Below are positions 46,614 through 54,394 of a DNA stretch of 64,000 nt, in pieces (position 1 is the first letter of the stretch; every line of letters begins with the position of its first letter). The position numbers and the translations under genes are program-made. The notes beneath the pieces are model-generated. The model was not told the DNA's origin. It searched no databases and saw only the letters and a list, made by a program, of their open reading frames with translations. The stretch comes from Gymnothorax reevesii (lineage: Eukaryota; Chordata; Actinopteri; Anguilliformes; Muraenidae), in assembly GCA_029721435.1 (NCBI GenBank), contig CM056586.1, positions 74,553,700 to 74,617,699 of the forward strand, read 5' to 3'.

Positions 46614-48599
46614 AGTTTGCTCAGCTTATAGTTGAATATAATGAGTATTTTTAGGGGAAATGGAGATATATAGATCCATTAGTGTTGTTTTTAATCCTTG
46701 GTTTTGGATTTTTTGATAAGAATTGTGCAAAGTTGTTGCTTTGGTTCAGTCTGAATTAGCGGAAAGGTTTTTGTTGAGGGTTTGAATTAGCGGAGGCGAT
46801 GTGTATTTATTCCCGGGAGTCCAAAGGAGACCCGTGAGAAATTTGGTGAAGATAGCTGTTTTTAGGCGGTTGGTAAGATAAAAATTGTGTTGGGCGGGTT
46901 TAATTAGCGGAAAGGTTTTTAAAGTTGCAAACAATTAGCGGAAGGGATTGGATTGGAGTCTAGGAGTTTGTAAATATTGGGGGAAGTTTAATTGGTCCAT
47001 TTTGGGATAATCGTTAAAGAGAAATTGGTAATTTTTGAAAGGGGGTCGAATCAAAGTATCGTAAGCTATTCAAGGTTCTGGAATAAATTTGGAGTATCCA
47101 AATTATGGGGAATTAGTTTTTTGGAAGAGTTTAGTGGGTTTTCAGATTGGAATTTACAAGTAGAGTTAATTTGGTAGTTGAAAGTCCGGGATGAAGAATT
47201 TCCAGGAGTCTTCTTGGTCGTGGATATTGGAAAAGTCAATTCGCTCCAAATAAAAAGTAGAAAAAATAAAAGAAGGGGGTCACATCAGGAAGGTTTTTAG
47301 ACCTCCTAGTGAGGTAAAATAACAAAGAATCGTATGTAGTGCAGATGTGCCGTTGCATGAACGGAGCTAATCTCCATAGAAAACTGGGCCGCGATGAAGG
47401 TCCTGACGCCCTGGACCACCACACCCTGCGTGCTGTTCCAAGGGAACCCAGGGGGGCCGCATACTTACCCCCTGACCGACCAGCCGCTTGTTAACACCGC
47501 AAGGTTACCACGACTATTGGTCAATCAGGGCTGAAGATGTGGTCCGACATCACAGCACCACCTCATCCCGTCCGGGACCCCTTTGGGAGGAAGACGGACA
47601 AGCCCCGCTATAGCGTAGCCCGCCGGAATCCTTCCGTGAGAAGGAGTAGGGGTTGGCGGCGCTGAGACGTCGCCTCCCCCATAACTCACTTCCATGGGGT
47701 CCCAGAGTGGGACTACCATAGCAAAATCCTGTGTCCCATACACCGCACGACCCCAGGAATTGCTCTAAGTCCTATGACGAAGTCCTGTGTCCCATACACC
47801 GCACGACCCCAGGAAGCCGTCTTAAGTTTTATACCATGGCGGAGGGCCCGAGAGACAATTTAATGTCAAAAGGGACTCACCTGCGATAGAACGCGAGTGT
47901 CTTCGCCTTATTTTAATGGTTTTTCGGTTAACCGGTACCTAATTGCGAATTGCGTTTTAATCTATGGTTACAAAAATGAATTATTTTATTTCTGCGAAAT
48001 GATGTTATTAATATATTTGTTCCTAAGGGTATTAAGATTTAATGGTGTTTTGGGACTTAATGGTAAATTAATTAGTGTGTGATAACGGTGTTTTAATTTT
48101 TTTAAGACCACAATGCTTTATTAAAATGGTAATATTTAATTTAAATGCGGAAGTGAATAAAAATTATTTTTTAAGGGGTAAGGATTGTATTTTTTTGTAG
48201 GAGCTTCTTATGGATCTTTGTTTTTAGGGGAAATGTGTTTTTTAGTATTTTATTGGGGAATATTCCGGTCTCTATTTTTAAGTTTTGGCGTCTATAGAGT
48301 AAAAGGTGTTTAAATTAATTGAATGTTAAATATGGATTTGGGAGATGGTTGGAAGGTATATTTAATATCTGGGGGAGTGGGGGCTTTGGTTTTTGTGGTT
48401 AATTTGGCGGTTTAAGGCGGTAAGTGTTCAGGGCTGGCGGAAGAGTTTTTTTATGGTGTAGTATTGGTTTTGAGTTAAATTTAGTAGGTGGGAGGGTTGG
48501 GATTTTGGTAATAGTTTCTATTGGGGGTAGGGGATCGTGGGGAATCTATTTTAACTTATTTTATGAGGTGGGGGTGGATTTGGTGGGTGTGGATGGGGG

Positions 48600-49330
48600 G
48601 GGTTTTTTATTTAAGGTAAGGGGTAGGTTAATAGGGTTATTGTTGGGGTTGGGGTTAGGTTTGAGGTTAGGGTTAGGTTTTTAGGTAAGGGTTGGATGTT
48701 GAGGTTATGTTTAGGCGTGTTTTGAAATAAAGGTTAAGTTTAGGCATGTTTCGGGGTTAGGTTTAAGTTGAGGTATTTTTTTTAGGTTTAGGCATAGGGA
48801 TGGGGTCAATTAGGGTTAGGGTTTGAGTTTTAGATAGGGGTTTGGGTGTTAAGGTTATGTTTAGGCATGTTTTGGAGTTAAGATTAGGTTTAGGCATGTT
48901 TTTTTGGGGTTTAAGGTTAAGTTTAGGCATGTTTCGGGGTTAGGGTTAAGTTTAGGTATTATTTAGGTTTAGGCATAGTGATGGGGTCTTTTAAGGTTAG
49001 GGTTTGGGTTTTAGATAGGGTTTAAGGTTATGTTTAGGCATGTTTTGGAGTTAAGGTTAGGTTTAGGCATGTTTTTGGGATTTAAGGTTAAGTTTAGGTA
49101 TGTTTGGGGTTTTGGGGTTAAGTTTAGGCATAGGGGTGGGGTTAATTAAGGTTAGGGGTTAGGTTTAGTTATTAAGTTTATGTTTTGGGTTTGATTGGGA
49201 TTTAGGTTAAGTTTAAGTATATTTTGGGTTTAGATATATATATATATATATATTTTTTTTAGTTTTAGGGTTAAATTTTAAGTTTAGGTATTGGGTTATG
49301 GTGAACCTTATGAGTTTAGGCGGGTTAAGT
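48600..49330 (-). repeat. Degenerate telomere-like tract within PLE copy 2
   Basis: G/T-rich on the plus strand, built from irregular GGTTAAG, TTTAGGCATG, GGGTTAGGG and related words. It resembles decayed telomeric repeat and occurs between ORF2 and the GC-rich block in copies 2 and 3. In copies 1 and 4, truncation happened inside it. A short (TA)n sits near 49236-49252. Confidence 0.75.
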
Positions 49331-49564
49331 TAAGGTGTGTTTTTGAGTTTAGGTAGGTTCCGGAGTTTTGTGTAGGGAGTTGGGTATTCCCAAGGGTTGG
49401 TTGTAGATAGTTATTTTAAGTGAGTTATTTTACTAAGGAGGGATGTCGAAATTCTCAGGTGGTTTTACCCGGTCTCCGATAGAGTGATTCTAAAGGTTTC
49501 TCCGGTAGCCACTCATCATTGGTTTTCGAATTTTCCCTCCTATTTTGGGGGATGAAAAAACAAC

Positions 49565-49575
49565 TTTATTTTATT
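49565..49575 (-). terminator. Overlapping AATAAA poly(A) signals after PLE ORF2 (copy 2)
   Basis: On the minus strand AATAAAATAAAG lies about 50 nt past the ORF2 stop; the same sequence is present in copy 3 near 57347-57357. If used, the coding mRNA would exclude the 3.9-kb 3' region, so a longer RNA must exist for that region to be copied. Confidence 0.45.
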
Positions 49576-49623
49576 CATGCTTAATTTTACACAGATAGAA
49601 AAAAGACAGGTGTGGTTTTGTAA

Positions 49624-51810
49624 CTAGTCATTGAGGCCGTCGGGCCATTTCGTACCGAGGGTTCGAATCCAGTAGCGTTCTTTTCTTTTCCTTTCCATGG
49701 TAGTCCATTGTTGGTTGTGGTCTAGTCCATGTAGTTGTAGGTTTCTTAGATGATGTCTTTGGAAATGTTCGACGAGGTGAGTGTCTGCCTTCTTATTGTG
49801 TCTGATATTATATCTGTGGTTGTAGAGACGGCTCTTTAATGAGTTTCTGGTTTCCCCGATGTACAGGATTCCACATTTCCGGCATGTTATCGCGTAGATG
49901 CAGTTGGAGTTTTGGAGAGGTAAGTTCTTCGGTAGGTAAGTTGATTTCTTGTTAATGGGGTTGGTTATGGTTTTTCTTTTTAGTAGTGGGGTTGGTTTGA
50001 TTTCTTGTCTTTTGGGAAGTTTGGCTCTAACTAAAAAGTCTTTAAGGTTGCTGTTTCTTCTGAATGCTGACGTCACTCTAATATGTCTGAAAAGGGGATT
50101 GTTTTGTAATTGGGAGTTGAAATTTCTCTTAATCAGGATGGAGGCTGTACTTGTATGAGGGGAGAAGGTGGTAATGAATGGTATTGTTGAGGCTTTTCTT
50201 TGGGTTCGTGTTGGGGGATGGTTGAATTCCTGTTCAATCCGTCTCAGAAAGGATCTTGAGTAAAATCTGGTTTTGATGGCTTTGAATAGGATTTGTTTAG
50301 CCTTGTCAAAGTCTTCTTTTTTAGAGCATATCCTATTGAAGCGGAGGAGTTGCGATTTGAGAATACCTCTGAAGGTGTGTTTAGGGTGGTAGCTTTTCCG
50401 GTGTAGGAGGGCATGTGTATCCGTAGTTTTGAAAAAAACTTTAGTGAGAAGTTTTCCGTTAGATTTAGGATCTTTGAAGATGGTTACATCGAGGAAGTCA
50501 ATTTCTTGTAAGTTAGTTACTGATTTAAGGTTGATTGACGGGTGGTGGTTGTTCAGGATATTGAGAAAATTCTGGAAGTCTTCTTCAGGATAGGGCCATA
50601 TTCCAAAGATATCATCTAAGTATCTGAGGTATAATGATGGTTTTTGAGTGCATTTTGCCAGGGCTGTTTCTTCCCAGTTGGCCATGTAGATGTCTGCGTA
50701 GGGTGGGGCAAATCTCTTGCCCATTGCCGTTCCTTTTATTTGAAGGTAAGTTTGTTTGTTGAAGTTGAAGTCGTTGGTGGAGAGACATAGTTCCAGAAGT
50801 TCTAGTATTGAGCGATCTGGTCTGGAGGGGTCCGGGTATTTGGTCATCATTTTTCGAACTGCTTCTAGTCCTGTTGGGGTTTCTATATTGGTGTAGAGGC
50901 TGTCGACATCCAAGGAGAAAAGGAGGCAAGGTTCTTGGATTTGGTGGTTTCTGATTTTATCCAGGAAATGTGTTGTGTCCTTGATGTAACTTTGGTGTTT
51001 GTTCGCGAGAGGGGTTAAGTAGTAGGTCAGGAGTTCGGATATTTGGTATGTCTCACTTCCGCAGTCCGAGATGATGGGTCTTCCAGCTGGCATTCGATAG
51101 GGTAGAGGCCAGGTATTTGGTGTTTTGTGAACTTTGGGTAGAAGGTAGAACAAGCGTTGTCTGGGTTGTTGTTGGCCTTGTAGGTATTTCTTTTGTTTTT
51201 TAGAGATAAGTTTCTTCTTTGTCATTTGTTCTAGGACCTGGTGTAATTTTTTAGTTGTTTCTGGGTATATAGGTGTCGTCAGTGGAATGTAGTAGTTTGT
51301 ATCTGATAGTTGTCTGAGGGCTTCTTGGATATAGAGATTTCTGTCCATTATAACAATGCATCCACCTTTGTCCGCTGGTTTGATGATGATGGATGTTTCT
51401 CTTCGGAGTTCCGACAGTGCTTCCTTTTCTCCCTGGTCGAGGTTGTCCGTTGGTAGGTGGGGTTGGAGTGGCTCGATGGTTCGGTGGTCGAGATCTATGA
51501 GATTGAGCAATTCTTGTGGTATGTCTTGGGGGCTTGGTTCCCAATTGGAGGGTGGGCAGAATAAGCTTCCGAATGGTCTTTCATCCTGTTCTTGTTCTTG
51601 GTTGTCATAGTAAGTGGTTAGTTTGAGTCTTCTGTGATAGTTTTTTAGTTCAAGTCTGAGGGGGATTCTTTGATCTCTAGTAGAGGGTGAAGGGATGAAG
51701 TTAAGGCCTTTTTTAAGGAGATTCCTTGTATTTGGTTTTAGAGTGTAGTTTTCGGATAGGTTAATGATGGTTTTGTCTTGGTTTGTGTTAGGTTTTTTAG
51801 GAGTTATCCT
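49624..51810 (-). CDS. PLE ORF2: reverse transcriptase with C-terminal GIY-YIG endonuclease (copy 2)
   Basis: The open -1 frame runs from AGG at 51810 to the stop at 49624, 728 codons, with no ATG before the conserved RT start. It begins RITPKKPNTNQDKTIINLS and LLKKGLNFIPSPSTRDQRIP, typical of PLE. RT features (numbering from AGG): PADKGG at about 145-150 (the PLE DKG motif), YLLPKVHKTPNTWPLP at 222, SLDVDSLYTNI with catalytic D301, IKGTAMGKRFAPPYADIYM at 358, YLDD at 397-400 and IDFLDVTIF. The C-terminus holds CIYAITCRKCGILYIGETRN (GIY-YIG) at 637-656, NHRYNIRH and the E of RKERYWIRTLGT. It copies RNA into DNA at a nicked or free 3' end. The frame is intact, so activity is plausible. Confidence 0.92.
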   Translation of the reverse strand, partial: RITPKKPNTNQDKTIINLSENYTLKPNTRNLLKKGLNFIPSPSTRDQRIPLRLELKNYHRRLKLTTYYDNQEQEQDERPFGSLFCPPSNWEPSPQDIPQELLNLIDLDHRTIEPLQPHLPTDNLDQGEKEALSELRRETSIIIKPADKGGCIVIMDRNLYIQEALRQLSDTNYYIPLTTPIYPETTKKLHQVLEQMTKKKLISKKQKKYLQGQQQPRQRLFYLLPKVHKTPNTWPLPYRMPAGRPIISDCGSETYQISELLTYYLTPLANKHQSYIKDTTHFLDKIRNHQIQEPCLLFSLDVDSLYTNIETPTGLEAVRKMMTKYPDPSRPDRSILELLELCLSTNDFNFNKQTYLQIKGTAMGKRFAPPYADIYMANWEETALAKCTQKPSLYLRYLDDIFGIWPYPEEDFQNFLNILNNHHPSINLKSVTNLQEIDFLDVTIFKDPKSNGKLLTKVFFKTTDTHALLHRKSYHPKHTFRGILKSQLLRFNRICSKKEDFDKAKQILFKAIKTRFYSRSFLRRIEQEFNHPPTRTQRKASTIPFITTFSPHTSTASILIKRNFNSQLQNNPLFRHIRVTSAFRRNSNLKDFLVRAKLPKRQEIKPTPLLKRKTITNPINKKSTYLPKNLPLQNSNCIYAITCRKCGILYIGETRNSLKSRLYNHRYNIRHNKKADTHLVEHFQRHHLRNLQLHGLDHNQQWTTMERKRKERYWIRTLGTKWPDGLND

Positions 51811-53216
51811 AAAAAATTCAGCCAGTGTTGTAGGATGGCTTGTGCTGTTCCTCTGGTCCAGTGGATGTTATCCTGCGTAGTGCCGAAGTGGATCATGCTG
51901 AGTCTGGGGATATGGTGCGGTGTTTCCAGTATTAGTTTGTTTAGAACCTTCAGGGTTGTAGCGTCTCTGATACTAAAGGTGTGGGAAAAGTTTATGGTTG
52001 GGACAAAGATGTCGGCATAGGGGAAGGTGTTCTTAGCCGCCTGGATGAGTTGTTTCAGGTCCTGGGCTAATTTGTTCATGTTTCTTTGGCCTCTGTCGTT
52101 GAGGCCAAAGGAAAGAATGACCTTGGAGACCATTGATGTTGTGGGGGTTCTGTATTTCAGGATTGTTATTGCGTTGGTTATTCTGGCTCCAGGGTAGCTA
52201 TCCATTTGAATTCTGGGGTTTTGGATAGTTGGGAGTCTGTCGATGTTGGAATCACCCATTATAATAATGGGTCTAGAGGGGGTTAATGTCCAGTTTGAGT
52301 CTTTATTGCCGTTGTGTGGATGTCTTGTGTGGGTGCTCATCTTCTCTGCCCGTGGTGTGAGAAGGCTCACGAAGTCATCTTTGGTCTTCATGGAAGAAGG
52401 AGGGGAGTGTCTTTCTTGTCTTTTAGGGGTTTCTGGTATTGGATATGGGTCGGGCATTACTGATGTGTTGTCTGGTCCGAAGAGGTTTCGAACTGATTTG
52501 AGTTCGGTCCTATCGTGGAGTGAGGGTGTTTTGACTTCCACGTGGTCCGTCGGGGGTTGCTGTTTCTGGTCAGGTTCAAGGGGTTGTTTTAGTGTGCCTT
52601 GGAATTCCCGGGGAATGGGGGTCAAACTCCGGTCTGGGGTTGATGGCTCCGAGTTCGGGGAGTTCTCTGGTGGGTTTGGTGGTTGCGGTTCATCATCTCT
52701 CATCTGCGGTGTTGCAGGGTTGGTCGGGTGCCGTTCCGCGTGTGGGGTTGTATTGGTTTGATTTTGAGGAGATCTTCTTATGGTTCCATGTCTTTTTTGG
52801 TCAAGAAATGGGGGAATTGGTAGTTGTCTTTGAGCATTTTCGAAAATTTCGTTTTGGATTCGAGGATAGTCTCTTTTGATCCATTTTGAAGCTATTTTCC
52901 AGGCACGTTGGATATCGTCGGTTGGGAGAGTTGATATGGTGCTGTGAAGTTCCTCAATTGTACCTTGGTAATGTTCTTCGAGAATTTGTAAATTTGTATG
53001 GAGCCAATTGGATGCGTTGCCTTCTATGAAGGTCCGAGTTCGGTTTTCGGCAAAAGCTGGTTGTATTATTGTACTGAGCCAATTTCGTATTTTTTTGAGA
53101 GATTGAGGGGTTCTGTTTCTTCTGGTTCCGGATCTGGCATGCCAAAGATGATGGTGTGCTTTGAGGAGTTTATAGAACGTTCTAGTGAGTTGTTGGAATT
53201 CGTTTAGGTGTTGCAT
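51804..53216 (-). CDS. PLE ORF1: helical N-terminus plus SGNH hydrolase domain (copy 2)
   Basis: 470 aa, ATG start (MQHLNEFQQLTRTFYKLLKA). Residues 1-130 look helical and basic, 130-310 are a Pro/Gln-rich low-complexity linker, and 314-470 form an SGNH (GDSL) hydrolase domain. All blocks are visible: GDSN (S323), SYPGARI (G near 343), LSFGLND (N373) and DNIHW (D449, H452). SGNH proteins cleave ester bonds; GDSL-type ORFs also accompany telomeric PLE elements of bdelloid rotifers and CR1 LINEs, with unknown role. The final codons overlap the start of the ORF2 frame, making a Gag-Pol-like layout. Confidence 0.88.
   Translation of the reverse strand: MQHLNEFQQLTRTFYKLLKAHHHLWHARSGTRRNRTPQSLKKIRNWLSTIIQPAFAENRTRTFIEGNASNWLHTNLQILEEHYQGTIEELHSTISTLPTDDIQRAWKIASKWIKRDYPRIQNEIFENAQRQLPIPPFLDQKRHGTIRRSPQNQTNTTPHAERHPTNPATPQMRDDEPQPPNPPENSPNSEPSTPDRSLTPIPREFQGTLKQPLEPDQKQQPPTDHVEVKTPSLHDRTELKSVRNLFGPDNTSVMPDPYPIPETPKRQERHSPPSSMKTKDDFVSLLTPRAEKMSTHTRHPHNGNKDSNWTLTPSRPIIIMGDSNIDRLPTIQNPRIQMDSYPGARITNAITILKYRTPTTSMVSKVILSFGLNDRGQRNMNKLAQDLKQLIQAAKNTFPYADIFVPTINFSHTFSIRDATTLKVLNKLILETPHHIPRLSMIHFGTTQDNIHWTRGTAQAILQHWLNFLG
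51810..51816 (-). promoter_or_regulatory. Candidate -1 ribosomal frameshift site TTTTTTA (copy 2)
   Basis: In the ORF1 frame the sequence reads AA(T) TTT TTA GGA TAA, so the heptamer T-TTT-TTA is in the X-XXY-YYZ register, with the stop two codons later. Slipping back one base enters ORF2 (AGG ATA ACT CCT). TTTTTTA is a known efficient slippery sequence in retroviruses. A strong downstream stem or pseudoknot was not found by eye. Confidence 0.75.
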
Positions 53217-53425
53217 CTTGGAAACTTGTTGTTCTGTAGAGAGAAGGGGGAGAAAAAGAATTTTTTAAGTTAACTTGATTGTAGAAGATATCTCTCCTAA
53301 AATCGTGAACTACTCTTGAGAGGGGGAAAGGTGAGGGGGGTGACAGGGAGAGAGAGAGGCGGAGAATGACCATAGTTGGACGTTGGCTTTAAGGTAACAA
53401 GTCGGTTCCGAGGCACGGGCTAGGT
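53217..53425 (-). promoter_or_regulatory. PLE 5' leader with a splice-acceptor-like tract (copy 2)
   Basis: About 210 nt between the element start and the ORF1 ATG. On the minus strand TTTTTCTCCCCCTTCTCTCTACAG ends at 53234, a textbook pyrimidine tract plus CAG, 18 nt before the ATG. Upstream is another pyrimidine-rich stretch. No obvious TATA box. A leader intron is possible. Confidence 0.4.
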
Positions 53426-54151
53426 TAGACTCTCAATATACTCACGTACTCCCCAACAAGCTCCCACAGGAGCATTGCCGGTTTGAAGTGAAGTACGCGG
53501 AAATGCACTGGCCGACGCACGTTAGTACGAGTTACCACGCAGTTGTCCGGTCCTAGAGAAGGGGGGTAGATAGAGCAAGAGGGAGAGAAGCTAAGAGTTT
53601 CGGAAAAGTCGATAACTCTTAGTGACACCGAGAGTGGTGTTCGATGGCCCTTGGCTCCCTCTAGGGGAGCCAGGGTGTGTTGCTAGCTATATTAAGAAAT
53701 GGGGCTAATAAGGTATTAGGATGAATTTCGGGACACATCGTCAGTAGTGTACCTTAGGGTCATAGGGTGTTTCGGCCATTACCACTAGACACCCTCACCC
53801 AAGGACGGCCCCACCGAGGTGATCAATCTCGGGGTGTGTCCCGTAGCCAAATGAAGTTTTAAGGTTTTAAGGTTTATTTCTTTTTAAATGGCTAGAAAGT
53901 AAGTTCTAATAAGGTTCTTTTAAAGTGACGCATGGAGGTCTATCGGTAAGTTTAAGGTAATTTGAGGTGAGTAACTATTAGAGTTTTTCAAAGGGTTTTT
54001 TTCAACCGTTGATACTTTTTACGCCGTACGAGAGAGAGGGGGGAGAGTCTCTTAAATGGTTTTTTAATATTTGGGGGTGAAAGTTCCGTTAATGGGGTTT
54101 AAGTATTTGTTAGTTTTTTCTAAGCGCGAAGTAAAGTATTTTTAGTCAGGC

Positions 54152-54394
54152 CTCATAATGTTCGCGGGCGTCTCATATCCAATCTTGACGCTCGCGTACA
54201 TATGAGCAGATTAAATGCCAAGGGTGCGCTGAGCAGATGTCTCATGATGTTCGCAAGAGCCTCATATCCAATCTTGGCAATTGCTCACATATGAGAGAGT
54301 TCGCTTTTTTCTATGAAGTTGGATTATGAATGGAGGTTTCTCATAATGTTCGCAAGGACCTCATATCCAATCTTGGACCTTGCGGACATATGAG
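54152..54394 (-). repeat. Three copies of the 55-nt hairpin (copy 3)
   Basis: 54152-54206, 54241-54295 and 54340-54394, same types as in copy 2. Confidence 0.8.

Larger units (their letters stand above)
45650..53430 (-). mobile_element. PLE copy 2: apparently full-length Penelope-like retroelement
   Basis: 7.78 kb, minus strand: a short 5' leader, ORF1 (53216-51804), ORF2 (51810-49624), two AATAAA signals just after ORF2 (49565-49575), a degenerate telomere-like tract, a GC-rich block, three 55-nt hairpins and 3'-terminal stems. Its 3' end abuts TTAGGG repeats; its 5' end abuts the 3' end of copy 3 with only TAGGTTAGA between. Both ORFs are intact. From family knowledge, PLEs copy themselves by target-primed reverse transcription, and endonuclease-lacking PLEs occupy telomeres in bdelloid rotifers. 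Here the endonuclease is retained. Confidence 0.9.

Noticed and set aside
47236..47743. Minus-strand 62- and 72-residue frames repeated in every PLE copy (also in copies 1, 3 and 4)
   Set aside because: Conserved because the DNA units are nearly identical; start codons are weak or absent, there is no recognisable domain, and they overlap the GC-rich block with splice-donor motifs. Not called as genes.
49490..49525. Second hammerhead-like candidate after ORF2 (ATGATGAG-TGG-CTA-CCG-GAGAAAC on the minus strand)
   Set aside because: The essential C of CUGAUGA is replaced by A, the closing pair of stem II is absent and no stem III is visible. At best it is a decayed remnant.
49655..49675. tRNA B-box match GGTTCGAATCC
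   Set aside because: It lies in the ORF2 coding sequence for WIRTLGT; there is no A box and no cloverleaf.
52243..52879. Plus-strand frames of 95-172 residues opposite PLE ORF1
   Set aside because: Shadows of the ORF1 linker and SGNH coding sequence on the other strand; no family features.
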